Both the position numbers and the translations under genes were made by a program. Below are positions 24,396-37,277 of a stretch of 64,000 nucleotides of DNA, piece by piece; within the stretch, counting starts at the first letter, position 1; the number at the start of each line of letters is the position of its first letter. This stretch comes from Alviniconcha marisindica (lineage: Eukaryota > Mollusca > Gastropoda > Provannidae): NCBI GenBank assembly GCA_018857735.1, contig JABMCL010000338.1, positions 225,001 through 289,000 of the forward strand, in the 5' to 3' direction. Below the pieces are notes generated by a model, which was not told the DNA's origin, ran no database searches, and saw only the letters and a program-made list of their open reading frames with translations.

Positions 24396-24950
24396 GTTGT
24401 TTTTACTTTATTTTATTTTATTTTTTAATCCGTGTTCATTCTTAACCTCTCGTGTGTTTTGAAGTTGTGATTCCTTAACCAGCTTGTCCCGTGCCGTCCC
24501 CGCTGTGTAGCCCATAACTTCCAGTCCGCAGCAGTCACAGCTGCCGGGGCTTTTCCACCGTCAGCGGTGAAGTCAGTGAAGGTGTCCGTGAAGAAACACA
24601 GTCACGATGTCGCAAAGTCTTGCTTTAAACAAACACAGGAGGAGTTTTACCCGTGCCCACTCTTCATTGGTCCTTCCCCGTGCTTCATCACCTCTTGTCC
24701 TCACGTGACCTCTCAACATGCACGTGCTAATCCTTGAACGCGTTCCGCGGGCGCATGCAAATTAAACCTGCGTCCAGCGACACCTGTGCAAAGCGACAGG
24801 GTGGCGTGGCGGTCGTATTTGTCCTGCCTTCGTCAAGTCTCTCTCGGCGCATCTCCTGTCCTTAAGGACTGGACAACTTTTCACAACACTCACTTTACTC
24901 ATAATTATAACGTTTTCTCTGTTTTGGGTCAGGCCTGTCACCAAGAACAT
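24396..24950. other. Non-coding stretch, no recognised feature
   Basis: Nothing recognisable. Confidence 0.4.
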
Positions 24951-25588
<638 letters not shown>

Positions 25589-25662
25589 ACAGACAGACAG
25601 ACAGACAGAGACAGACAGAGAGAGAGAGAGAGTGACAGAGACAGCCAGACAGACAGATTGAT
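25589..25662. repeat. GACA/GA microsatellite
   Basis: Short GACA and GA repeats. Confidence 0.85.
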
Positions 25663-25817
25663 TCAACTTGATTTCTCAACGGTATTAGCAGGAAGGAAGG
25701 CCGACTGACATCTCTGCCGTTGCTACAACGCATTCATAGTGAGAAATTATAATAAAAGGAGCATTAATAACTACAACATTAATAAGCCAAAATTTGGTGA
25801 ACACGCACGCACACACG

Positions 25818-26016
<199 letters not shown>

Positions 26017-26028
26017 CAGGCAAGGCAT

Positions 26029-26448
26029 TCAGAGTCCAGAGGAGAAAAGATGGGTCTTGGGGGCAGATTTAAATGGCGCTATGAAAGAAGAGTGTCGGAG
26101 TGGGTAGGGTAGATTGTTCCAGAGTAGGCCTAATGGTGCTTGATAGAAGAAGGCGCGTCGACCAGAGGACTTGAGGTGAGCGGATGGAAGATGAAGCTAT
26201 CGAGTATCGGCAGACGAACGGAGTTGGCGAGACGGAACATACAGCTGGATGAGATCAGAGAGTTAGGGAGGGGCTTGGTTGTTCAGTGATTTAAAGGTAA
26301 GAATAATAATTTTGTACTGAACACGGGATTCCACAAGAAGACAGTGCAGAGCACAAAGAATCGGAGATATGTGGTCAGACCTGGTAGAACGACAGATGAG
26401 GCGGGCAGCATTATTTTGAAGTTTATACCGGCCTTTGCAAACACCCAC
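26029..26448 (-). mobile_element. CR1/L2-like LINE remnant, C-terminal end of reverse transcriptase ORF
   Basis: The minus strand keeps one frame for 420 bp apart from stops at 26263-26265 (TAA) and 26197-26199 (TAG), ending with TGA at 26029-26031. Visible motifs in order are LQNNAARLICRSTRSDHI, LHCLLVESRVQYKIIILTFK, SLNNQAPP, LSDLIQLYVPSRQLRSS, RRAFFYQAPL, LWNNLP and FKSAPKTHLF. These match the well-known C-terminal tail of CR1/L2/jockey-type non-LTR retrotransposon ORF2 proteins, downstream of the polymerase motifs. The catalytic domain and endonuclease are absent. The two stops mark it as long dead. Class is inferred from motifs, not from a search. Confidence 0.85.
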
Positions 26449-26529
26449 TTAGGTTGTAGCACGATTCACGGCGTAAACAGTGGAAAACGCGTGGACTGCT
26501 GTTCGCAGTTTGTTCTCTCGAGCTATCTT

Positions 26530-26766
26530 ACTTCTTTGTTTGTTGTTGCTTTTTAGACTGTGATTAAATAGAGTTAGTTGTTATTTTTCTTTGTTTGTTT
26601 TTCGTATTTGTTTTTAAATTGCGATTTCATAGAATTTGTCATTTTTTGTGTTGTTGTTTTGTTTTGTTTTATTTTTTATTTTTTTTAATTATGATGAACT
26701 AGAATTATTTTATTTTGTTTGTTTGTTGTTATTGTGTTTTTTTAAATTGTGATTAAATTAAATAAC
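26530..26766. repeat. Degenerate 60-70 bp T-rich tandem array
   Basis: About 3.5 units with a GTGATTAAATAGAGTTAG-like segment at about 26557, 26617, 26687 and 26744, separated by TTTG/TTTTA-rich DNA. Confidence 0.65.
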
Positions 26767-27235
26767 ACTTACCTTGCAAAACAAATCAGCGTTTTGGAAA
26801 GTGTGAAAATTGCTGTTTGGGATCGCAGCAACCGTTACGTGCTAAAAACTTAAATACTGTAAAATAACAGACGAAATTAAATTGGAAAAGGGGAGACAAA
26901 AATCACAAAAGAACTGTTTTTGAAACTCCCAGTTTTTAGGGAAATCCAATTAATTTGATTAATTTCCTTGCATCAAAATGAACACCAAGTTTAAACAATT
27001 ACAGACCACAAAACGAAGGGGTCGATTTCGGCTTTTTGTGTATTGAGTTCCACTAGTTTTCATTGTCCAAACCCGCGAGACAAATACTTGCCTCAAAACA
27101 AAACAAAAAAAGCAGCTTCAAAGGACGCGACTATTCTATTAGTCTATTTTCAGGTATATTATCATTGTTTACAATCAGAAAAATGTGAACCAAATGTATG
27201 ACCGCGTTCACCAAAGCTGTGATATTATTCTACAT

Positions 27236-27238
<3 letters not shown>
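26767..27238. other. AT-rich non-coding stretch
   Basis: Nothing recognised. Confidence 0.4.
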
Positions 27239-28068
<830 letters not shown>

Positions 28069-28162
28069 TCTTTCTTTCTTTCTTTCTTTTTCTCTCCCCC
28101 CCCCTTCCCCCCCCCCTTCCCCCCCCCCCCCCCTCCCCCCCCCCCCCACCCCCCACCCCCAT
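28069..28162. repeat. TTTC repeats then C run
   Basis: TTTC repeats to 28090, then C-rich sequence with T and A interruptions to about 28162. Confidence 0.9.
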
Positions 28163-28599
28163 TATTTTTTCTTTCTTGAACTGATTCATATACATTTTAG
28201 CATGTCGTGTGTGCACAGGTAATCCTCCATTAACGGAAGAGAAATGTCTATTTTTATTCACCACTGAACTGGGCCTGGGCGCTAATGAAAAGACGGAGAG
28301 TAAACGTGTTTTTGCACTCCCCTTATTACTCAGCTAACCGCCTTTGGCACTTCTTCCCAGTCGGTGTGTTTGTGTGTCTGTCCGCACGTTCCCCATTTGT
28401 CTGTCATCCCGACCTTTTCCCGCTGGCCTGAAGACCGCTCTCCTGACGGCTGCAGTAAAGCGGGGAAACAAACCGGAGGCCGGAAGCTGCAGCTGCACCA
28501 ATAAAACTGCAGCACGCTGACAAAATGCCGCTGCGTGCTGCACGTGCGCCGCTACCTCGCCGCACTGGGACGTGGGACACGACAGGAGCTTGGCGGGTG
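28163..28599. other. Non-coding stretch, no recognised feature
   Basis: Nothing recognised. Confidence 0.4.
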
Positions 28600-28706
28600 G
28601 GCCACATCACAGAGAGTACTGTCCGGTCTAGGGCCACATCACAGAGAGTACTGTCCCCTCTAGGGCCACATCACAGAGAGAACTGTCCCCTCTAGGGCCA
28701 CATGAA
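28600..28706. repeat. 32-bp tandem repeat, 3.3 copies
   Basis: Unit GGCCACATCACAGAGAGTAC then TGTCCCCTCTAG, starting at 28600, 28632, 28664 and 28696 (partial). Confidence 0.95.
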
Positions 28707-30146
28707 CAGGTCATTGGGCAGGCTGTTCGTTGTGAGCTTCAGTGAATGCGGGCTAAAAGGACTCGCAGACTCTAGAGTGGTTTGCTGTATCCCTCTCAGT
28801 GATTACAGTCAAATCGCAGGGTCCTTCCTCTTCTACGAAAGGATAAGAGCTAGATCTAACTGCACCAGAGACTAACGCACTCTTTTTAATGAACTAGATC
28901 TCGTACGTTGTGTACTTTTACTTTTAAAGTGTACCACCGCCAGTCCTGTCGGTCTCCGGCAAGAACTGATTGACGTGTGTCAAACGGCGAACCAGAGTTT
29001 TCATTTGTCGTTTGATTTGCATGTTTCTTCCTAATACGACTTTTTGCACACGACTAAGCGTTAAATATTACACCACCACCACCACCATCCCACCATCCAG
29101 CCGTCCACCGGCCTCTCCATCTCCGACACACGCACACCCCCCCCCCCTTCCCCTCCACCCACCCCACCCCTCTCTTCCGATTGCTGTCAGACGGCCAGCT
29201 CCTGTGTTTCATCTGTAATTGTGCTTACTCGCGCATCGCCAAGTGGTGAGTCATTTGGATTAGGCCGGGAGTCTCACAGGAGCCTGCCCATAGATTGCTG
29301 ACGACAAAACCACAGCAGGCCTACACATGGCTGATGATGAAACGGTGACGATCACGCTTTAGTACCGCCGCCGTCATCAGTCAAGCACCGCTGAAGTACC
29401 GACACAGAGAAACATGATGATGATGATGATGATGAGAACTGTCTATTATCAGGACACCGACGGGAATTACTGCCGCTGCCACCGTTAACCGTGACGACGA
29501 CAATAATGATGATACTAATGATGCTGATGACCATAAAGGTGATGAACATGTCATGGCAAACCCCCACCTCACCCCCACCCTAAAAAAAGTTTTGCCGAAA
29601 ACTGCTCACGCGATGCAAAGAAGAAGGTTGGTTCAATCTGCGAAACATGTTTCGCTGCAAACCAAGCATGCTTACTGCCCCCTTTGAGGGCGGTGCAGGC
29701 CGCTTTGAAGCCGTTATAATGACGATTCAAGACACGCGGCTTGCTGTGTGACGCAAGCCGCTGCAGGCCGTGTCGGCGTCCTGACGCCCCGCTGTGAAGG
29801 TTTGCTGCTCGTGCTGCTGTCCCGGCTGTACGTCTTGCGTCCGGGTGGTAGTTGGGTGACAACTCTCCCTTTTCACGCAGCGTGCAGGCCTACGTGCAGC
29901 CCTACCGCTGCAAAGTGCAGGTCCACACTGCAGGGGCCTCAACAACACAGTGTGCTTTGGAAATATTGTCTGTTTCTCAGTTCTTCGGGGTTGTGCACTG
30001 GTCAGTACCACGCAAGTGAAACCGACGTAAAGCCAGTTGTGCACGAAGACTGCCGTTCTCCTTCGCCTGCGAATTCTTCGAGTTTTCCTGTATTGGTTAT
30101 TGTAACAATTCCACGCCCTTGCATCAAAATGATTCACTGCGCGCGC
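28707..30146. other. Non-coding stretch with small triplet tracts
   Basis: CAC triplets at about 29071-29090, a C-rich patch at 29130-29170, and GAT triplets at 29412-29436. Open frames up to 171 residues (29748-30263) have no recognisable domain and end in a GA microsatellite. Confidence 0.5.
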
Positions 30147-30216
30147 ACAGAGAGAGAGAGAGGGGGGGAGAGAGAGACAGACAGACAGACAGAGACAGAG
30201 AGGGAGAGAGAGAGAA
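30147..30216. repeat. GA and ACAG microsatellite
   Basis: GA repeats with a CAGA segment. Confidence 0.9.
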
Positions 30217-30780
30217 AGATCGGCTCAGCGTGTTGCCCATTTGAATGTTTTCTCTCATCGTAAAATCAATGAAGATATTATTATCATCGTGCACGGTGCA
30301 TCAGTTCCATTGAACTGTCTGAGTGCAAAACCATTTATCAGTCATCGGGATGGGAACCGATATCAACCCCTCCTTCCGCCACTTCCCCCACCTCGTCCCT
30401 CTTCCACCGCATCACAGCAACAGCCGCAGTGGTCCGTTAATATGTGATGGTCATCACGCAGCCCCTAAAGCAGACATGCTACACACTTGTCGGGTTTGCG
30501 TCCACCGTCTCTAGCGAACCAACGGTTCCCGAACGTTTCTCGGGGGACGCTGGAAGCAAAGCGGGCACTGTGGATGACTAGCCCCGTAAATGACATGGAA
30601 ATTGCACGAGGCCTGGCGGAGGTCATGGGCAGATTGGCCACTCACTGCCCACGTTAGCTGGCTTTTAGTGATCATCACAATACGCGGCCTGTGTGGTCAG
30701 ATGATAGCCGTGAAGACCATGAAATGCTGGGGATCGTTGGGCATGAGGCCGCCAGTGGTGACTATGACCTAAAACTCAAA
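30217..30780. other. Non-coding stretch, no recognised feature
   Basis: Nothing recognised. Confidence 0.4.
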
Positions 30781-31021
30781 CAGCCTTGGTCGTCTGACGG
30801 AGTAATAACGGGACCTTCTAAAGCTCAGACAGACAGCCTTGGTCGTCTGACGGAGTAATAACGGGACCTTCTAAAGCTCAGACAGACAGCCTTGGTCGTC
30901 TGACGGAGTAATAACGGGACCTTCTAAAGCTCAGACAGACAGCCTTGGTCGTCTGACGGAGTAATAACGGGACCTTCTAAAGCTCAGACAGACAGCCTTG
31001 GTCGTCTGACGGAGTAATAAC
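30781..31021. repeat. 53-bp tandem repeat, about 4.5 near-identical copies
   Basis: Unit CAGCCTTGGTCGTCTGACGG, AGTAATAACGGGACCTTC, TAAAGCTCAGACAGA begins at 30781, 30834, 30887, 30940 and 30993 (partial). Copies appear identical, so the array is young or actively homogenised. Confidence 0.95.
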
Positions 31022-31099
31022 AGTGCTGTTGTGACAGAGCCTTGCTTTCAGTGTGCGTTCGGGGTGTCTTTGCCATGCAATGTGTCCTTGTCGTCCGCG

Positions 31100-31100
<1 letters not shown>

Positions 31101-31143
<43 letters not shown>

Positions 31144-31144
31144 T

Positions 31145-31178
<34 letters not shown>
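31101..31178. repeat. TG, GA and CAGA microsatellite
   Basis: TG repeats to 31141, GA repeats to 31162, CAGA repeats to 31178, leading into the perfect hairpin. Confidence 0.9.
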
Positions 31179-31179
<1 letters not shown>

Positions 31180-31216
31180 CCCACCCCCACCCCCGTCTAA
31201 GGGGGTGGGGGTGGGG
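31179..31216. repeat. Perfect 16-bp inverted repeat, G/C only in arms apart from two A/T steps
   Basis: CCCCACCCCCACCCCC at 31179-31194 is exactly complementary to GGGGGTGGGGGTGGGG at 31201-31216, with loop GTCTAA. Each arm alone could also form an i-motif or G-quadruplex. Confidence 0.95.
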
Positions 31217-32734
31217 GATAGGGGCCGGAGGTGACGAGGTATATGAATCATGCAGAAGATCGCGATTGCTTTGAATGACGCAGCAAAGCGACCTCGCAAA
31301 ACATAGATTTAATTCCCCCTCCCTTCCCCTCCCCGCACTCCTTTGCTCACTCTTTCCTCGCACCATGGACCGATCAAAGAGCATCGATTTTGATGAGTTT
31401 CCCAGCCACGAATGCTTTGTTAATGTGCAGTCGACCCAACGATATAACTACATGAGAAAAATCCACACTCTAAATATTTGTCTTGCTTTTTGCTTATCGT
31501 CTTCGCGTTCTCTTTCAACAACCCCACCCCCACCTCCCTCACTCCACGCCCACCTCCCTCACACCACATCCCTGCCACCGCGGCACTGCCAGTTTTCCCT
31601 ACATCTTCCTACACTCTCTCTCTCTATCCACACGAACCCTTTTAGAAGACTACTTGCGGGCAAGGGGGGAAAAGTGACAGGCAAACTTCGCTGGCGATTT
31701 AGCGTTCAAGGAATCCGAGCGTTCAGAGAGTTTTCAGAACTAACACAAATTATTCCATCGCTGAAGAAACGCGATGAGAAGAAAACACGAAAGCTCGCAG
31801 AGAAATCACAAGTCATCAAGCGGTCGACACCCATTTGCATCCAAAATCAATTTGTGATCCGTCACAGGGAGAGATGCCAGGATAAACAAAGGAGGCAGTG
31901 GTGAATTCCGTGCTCCTTTCATGCAGATCAATGGTGACTGACAGGATTCCGCGCTGTGCCCCCTGGAGAGAGCCGGCCGCTGACCCGCCCTGACGTAATT
32001 ACCATCTATTGATGCCTCAGTTTACACGTGCCACCTTTCCTCCCTTTTCGGCCGCGCTAAAGAAACAAGGAATGAATACTGCTCGCAACTCCATCGGCCG
32101 GTTTCGTCTCGGGGGCTGGGGGTTGGGGGGGGGGGGGGACGTGGGGGGAGGGAGAGGAGATGTGCGTCGTGATAACATCCATTACCGATGTAATTGCGTC
32201 GGCTACGGACACCGATTGGCACGAGAGGCGCAGTCAGCGAGCTTTTCTTCCCGGCCACTGACAGCCAGTAAGTGTCCAAATAAGTTCCCTTGCATTACCC
32301 CCATCTTACCCCTCGTTTGCATTTTGATCGGCGCTGCAGACCGATCGATGCTCGGGGAGTGAGATCCTTCCGCTCCTTGTCTTAGGAAAGGTCTTGGGGG
32401 TTTAAGGGGCTGGGCACTTCTGTCTGACAACTCCGTGCACTCGGTCACTTGGCCGTGGACATCGCCTCCTGCTGCGATCAGACAATTGGATTCATGAGCA
32501 ATTCAGAAGCAAGATGTAGAAAAGCCTTGCGTTCGCGTTGATTAGTTTCGGCGGAGGAATCATCCTTGGCCATCATCGAATCGACGAAGAAACAGTCACT
32601 GTGGAGGTGGAAAATGAAGTGAAGGACTGTCGGAACATTCATTAAACTGATTACCTCGCGGGGTTTTCTGGAAATCAAAAGACTTGCCTTGAGTCTTTCA
32701 GCTGACCTCATTATCGACACGGTCCTTCATACCA
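31217..32734. other. Non-coding stretch with one G run
   Basis: The 209-residue plus frame at 31275-31904 is the longest frame not clearly made of simple repeats, but part of it is a proline-rich CCACCTCCCTCAC stretch and no domain is recognised. A G-rich run lies at 32112-32157. Confidence 0.45.
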
Positions 32735-33196
32735 CGGTCTACACTGTGTTAGTGTATAAATACATTCTTTATCTGAACACTGCATTCGTTGTCTGACCCA
32801 CTCTGTAAGTTCTTTATTTGACCCACTGTGTTAGTGTATAGTACGTTCGCTATCTGACCCACTGTTCCAGTGCATAGTGCGTTCTTTATCTGACCCACTA
32901 TGTTAGTGTATACTGCGTGCTTTATCTGACCCACTGTGTTAGTGTATAGTACGTGCTTTATCTGACCCACTGTGTTAGTGTATAGTACGTTCTTTATCTG
33001 ACCCACTGTGTTAGTGTATAGTACGTTCTTTATCTGACCCACTGTGTTAGTGTATAGTACGTTCTTTATCTGACCCACTGTGTTAGTGTATAGTACGTTC
33101 TTTATCTGACCCACTGTGTTAGTGTATAGTACGTTCTTTATCTGACCCACTTTGTTAGTGTATAGTACGTTCTTTATCTGACCCACTATGTTAGTG
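32735..33196. repeat. 36-bp minisatellite, about 12 copies, left part
   Basis: Unit GTTCTTTATCTGACCCACTG then TGTTAGTGTATAGTAC, divergent at the left end and nearly uniform from 32930. Because 36 is 12 codons, one minus frame stays open for 145 residues as repeats of VGQIKNVLYTNT. I judge this a by-product of the period, since the reading frame ends where the array ends. The array resumes at 33499 beyond a SINE. Confidence 0.95.
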
Positions 33197-33496
33197 AGCC
33201 GGTTTGGCCTAGCGGTAAGGCATTAGGCTGGTAAGCACAAGGACCTCGGTTCCATTCCGCTTCGCCTCTCCTTTCTCTTCAGAAGTTGTGGTTTATGTCA
33301 TAAGTCTTGTGACTTGTGCCTTTACAATAAATTAATGAAACATTAAAATGGCTTACATCGCTACCCATCTAATGTAGAAACCATTGTGGTGGTGACAGTG
33401 TAGCGGTAGGTATAGTGTCCCACTTCCCCCACCTCCCTGTCCCCGCCTCTTTGGAGACAACTCGGTGTTAAATAAATTTAACCAACCAACCAAACC
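33197..33496 (+). mobile_element. tRNA-derived SINE (A type) inserted in the 36-bp minisatellite
   Basis: tRNA-like head GCCGGTTTGGCCTAGCGG (A box TGGCCTAGCGG) and GGACCTCGGTTCCATTCCGC (degraded B box). The body is CTCCTTTCTCTTC, GAAACATTAAAATGGC, GGTGGTGACAGTGTAGCGG and a C-rich segment. The tail is GGTGTTAAATAAATTTAACC with AACC repeats, unlike the copy at 61253. It sits between array units; ACTATGTTAGTG before it and ACTGTGTTAGTA after it may be the TSD. Confidence 0.9.
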
Positions 33497-33498
33497 GA

Positions 33499-33594
33499 CT
33501 TACTGTGTTAGTATACAGTGCGCTCTTTGTCTGACCCACTGTGTTTTGTCTGATTGAGAGCGTATAGGTGGTGCTTTATTGGCCGACTGTATTA
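33499..33594. repeat. 36-bp minisatellite, right part
   Basis: TACTGTGTTAGTATACAGTG, CGCTCTTTGTCTGACCCACT and a degraded further unit continue the array interrupted by the SINE. Confidence 0.85.
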
Positions 33595-33607
33595 TTAGCA
33601 TGTCCAT

Positions 33608-33928
33608 GTGGTTGACGGCAACACGGTTTTTGAACTGAACGTGGCAGCAGCTATGATCCGCGTTCGTTCGGCCAACGGGTCCTCTTTGGGCAACTTCCTG
33701 ACGACGTTCGCCAGCCAACTTCGTCTTCACACTCCGAGCGTCGCTTTCCGGCACCTTCCACCGAACTCTTCCAGATCTATTGGTTACGCCACAGTAGCAG
33801 CACTCTTTATCTCCGCGCAGCTGTCCACCGACGCTGTCAGCGCCCTCCGAGAGGTCTGGGTACTAATGAGACTGTGGAGGCAACGTCCAAACACGCTTAT
33901 AAACATGAGGCGCGTCCGCCGCAGGTAA
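33608..33928 (+). other. Open frame of 106 residues, unrecognised
   Basis: Balanced composition, not built from simple repeats, and the overlapping minus strand is also open for 84 residues. GCAG/GTAAAA at the 3' end resembles a splice donor. No domain recognised; a GAGGCGCGTCC segment at its end recurs near 34541. It could be a chance frame or a decayed exon. Confidence 0.15.
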
Positions 33929-34370
33929 AAAAAAAAAGAAGAAGAAAAAACAACAACAACAGTTCTGTCTCAACTCAACACGATTTTGGACTTATTTGTG
34001 CTGGCGTAAGCAACGTGGACGGTTATAAAGGAAACGCCACATGTACTTTGAATTGTTGTTACAAACTTACTGCCATTTGAGGACCAACGAAAAACTGTGC
34101 GTTAACTGATAGTTTTCCGAGACCTATGGCGTAATCAGTTATGGCAGTGGCTGGAGGAAGGATGTCGTAAACCAGTGCTTGGAGTTTGCTTCGCCTGCTG
34201 GGGGTACGAGTCGAACGCACGTCACGACCTCGCATGCAACCGACGCTGAAAGAAGATCAAAGCTGTTTGCTGTCAGCTGCCAGAGGCACTGGGTTACTGG
34301 TGCTTTTAGGCGACTTGACTTCCTCCTCTTCGCTGGCCATCATAAGAAAGCTGTCATTGCGCAACAGGTA
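33929..34370. other. Non-coding stretch, no recognised feature
   Basis: Nothing recognised beyond A-rich DNA at 33927-33955. Confidence 0.4.
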
Positions 34371-34445
34371 AGGAGCGGTTATGGCAGTTCACTAGGTGGA
34401 CAGGTTGCGGGTTCGATTCTCCGCGGCTTTGTCTCAGGGTAACTG
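34371..34445 (+). repeat. Possible tRNA-like fragment
   Basis: GCGGGTTCGATTCTCCGC near 34407 matches a pol III B box well, and GGCAGTTCACTAGGTGG about 25 bases upstream is a poor A box. No cloverleaf was established. Confidence 0.3.
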
Positions 34446-36178
34446 GGTGTAAGAATTGTGTTGTCTCGCGAACGAGTTGAACAGCCGAGTTTCCGTGTGT
34501 TACAGCGGCGTGCTCAGAGGGTCTTTGCGTGGTAAACACGAGGCGCGTCCTCTCGACGGCGGAAAAAATGTCGAACATTCCATGACTGATTTTTTATATT
34601 TTTTATGTGTCTTTCATTCTAGAGTTAATTCATTCTTATTCTTTACGTATCTATCATATTTATATGACTTCCCCCCGTCTCTGTCTACCTCTATCTCTCC
34701 CAACGACGGGACACAAAATGGCAGCTGATGGATCGATTGGCTCGGGCTCTATTTATGCTGGTCGTCCTGTACGCTTCTCATAGCTAAAGAATTATAATTT
34801 TAGATATGGGAAGCTTTTTAAACGTGCTTTGAAGATTGTCTTTGTCTAAATCGAATCTACGAAGTCGGTCTAAACACACAAATTATATTATACAACACGA
34901 GAAATATCACAACAGTGTAGAAAGGTTACACTTCCTAGGAAATTACAGTGCTTTGGCTTATGACAATGTTTTTTCGTTCTTAGGTGACCGTGTGCGATTG
35001 ACATTAAAAATCAATCTCAATTTAATATCAAGTGAAAATCAAATTGCGGACTTGCATTAGCCTAGTCAACCGTGAGTGTGGTAGCGCGACGTGAAGACGA
35101 TGCGAGGCTCAGTTAGGGAGTCATGACTAGCTTAAGCAGCACGACTGTCTTGCCGGGCCCAGAAGTTCCCACGGTAAATCAGTAGGCCCCTACTGCCAAG
35201 TTGTGCAGTCAAACGGTAAACAGGCCCCTATACTGAGTTGTAAAATCAAGTGAGGTGTAGTTAGGACTAATGCTAATTTAAACAAATGTAAATTTAACAA
35301 CAACAAAAACACGCCGTGTCACAAACTGAACACAGGGTGTTTGTGGGTAGTACTTGCACTTTGTTTTGATCACGACAACAACAACAAATCACAAAACAAC
35401 AACAACCAAGAACTCTTCAGTGGCTGCATATAATTGCTCTTGGATGTAGAAGGCTTTGTTCATGTAGCCTGCAACCATTGCCAATATGTTTCCAGTTGAT
35501 TTATTTTGAGTGCCAACATTCATTGAAATATTTTTCTAATTTTCATTGCTTCAGTGACTCCCTAGCAACCCAGACCGTGCAGCTTGTGCAGCTATACGGT
35601 CCTTGCTAGCAACACAAGAACATCAACTGCAATCTCAATCTTTTGCACGGGTTTTTGTCATTGTTGTTGCTGCTTTTTAAGGGAACTCATAAAGTGCCTT
35701 CGGCGTCGTCAGAAAAATTCCCTTCGCGTTCTCAGTGAATACGCTCAATCAATGCTTTGAAACACATAAAAATAAAATATTTTACAATATCCGCGAAAGT
35801 TTAGAAAGCAGACGCCATGTGTCTCACACTCAGCGATTAAATGTATATTAATCTTAACCGTGCGTTTCAACACTGGCGAAGCGGGGCACTGCAGCCCCGA
35901 AGAGACAAACGATGTCTAAATGGCTCCAGGCGGGTGATTTTCATATGGGAGTTTTCATGCCGCCGCACCTTTTCAATGGCCAACAAAGCCTCACCTAAAG
36001 CGACGATTCGAGCAGAAAAACATCGCTGACAATAGCGAGGAGCCGAGAATTGATTAAGGAACGGCAGAAAAGAAGACACTTCAGAGCGGCGTTGGCAATG
36101 TAGCGACAGAGGGGAAAAGCTCAGCAATGGAGGATGAAAGGAAGGCCGGGGTGTGGCGGCTCAAAAGACGAGAGGAGT
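34446..36178. other. AT-rich non-coding stretch
   Basis: AT-rich with AAC-type runs at 35290-35410. No coding or shared repeat recognised. Confidence 0.45.
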
Positions 36179-36199
36179 GGGGGGGGGGGGGGGGGGGGG
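36179..36199. repeat. G run
   Basis: 21-nt uninterrupted G run. Confidence 0.95.
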
Positions 36200-37277
36200 T
36201 GCATTGAGGCCTCGTTCGGCGAGGGCTACAGCCCAGCAAACAGTGATGAAGCATAAACAGGAGCGAAGGGAAGACTTGAAGTGAAAAGGTGTGGGGCTGC
36301 AATATGTCGGGTAGAATGGGGCCGGGTATTAATGGCGGGGTGGACGTTATTACTTGCCCTGCCGCTCACCAAAACAAGCACAAGTGGCAGGACCGGGCCG
36401 GCAGTGAGAACGAGAGGTGGAAGCCAAGCAGAAAGAAAGCGATGTGTGAATCGCTCCCGTAAGAAGATTGGCGACAAGGCGAAGCGCTGGGATCACAAAA
36501 AAAGCTCCATTCAATTTCATCTTTATTGGCAGCTCAGCTGAGACACTTTTTTTTTATTGGCAGCTGAGCCGAGGCGTTCCTCGCGCTTGGCTTCTTCTCT
36601 AAATCCCCTCGACAAGGATCACGACTGCCTCCACACAACAAGCTGTGCACCACCTCCCTCCGCCACCTTCGCTCTCCTCTCTGCCACAGCGCTGACAGTC
36701 GGTGCTCAGGTCTGTCAGCCTGTTGGCTTCTGACACACGGCTGCTGGAAGCTGTCCTGCCATCTCCCGCCATTTCATTTCACTCTCACGCTGGACTGACG
36801 CCCGCGTCCACTGCTTGGCCTGTTGCACTGCTCTCACACCTCACTGGATTCTGAAGAATGCACGGCAGTGTTTGGTGTTGTCATTACGCTCGCTTTACTT
36901 TCACTTCTTGTCAGGAAACAGAGTGAAAGCTGACAGATTGACAAGTTCAAATTGTCTACCGTCGAGGCTACTGCTCGTGAAAATGTGTGTAATTCTAACT
37001 CTGAGAACATAACTTTCATTATTTAGTGGTTTCTAATAATTGTTTAAACTTCCAGTGAGTGAAGTTGTTTGACGCCTACTGTGACTTGTTTTCTTGTTGC
37101 ATTTACTAGTACGAGTTCTCCATTTTGCATAAAAGGCAAATGAGTATGCATTAAAAAATAAAACCCTGTTCTAGTCTTGTCTTGTTCACTGGACTTTACG
37201 TCGGTTTCACTTGCGGGGTACTGATGAGTAACCATGTTCTAATGGGTATTTTTTTTAAAGTCTTGGGAGACGACAGG
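36200..37277. other. Non-coding stretch, minor local duplication
   Basis: TTTATTGGCAGCTCAGCTGAG near 36521 and TTTATTGGCAGCTGAGCCGAG near 36552 form a short tandem duplication. Otherwise nothing. Confidence 0.45.

Noticed and set aside
29330..29356. Hammerhead ribozyme at CTGATGATGAAACGG
   Set aside because: CTGATGA runs directly into GAAAC with no room for stem II.
31275..31904. 209-residue plus frame
   Set aside because: Contains a low-complexity proline-rich section and no domain. Spliced evidence would be needed to call it.
32749..33186. 145-residue frame of 12-residue repeats VGQIKNVLYTNT
   Set aside because: A 36-bp period keeps any stop-free frame open; the frame is confined to the array and lacks supporting signals.
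33608..33928. Candidate coding exon of 106 residues
   Set aside because: No recognised domain, and the antisense frame is equally open. Kept only as a low-confidence open frame.
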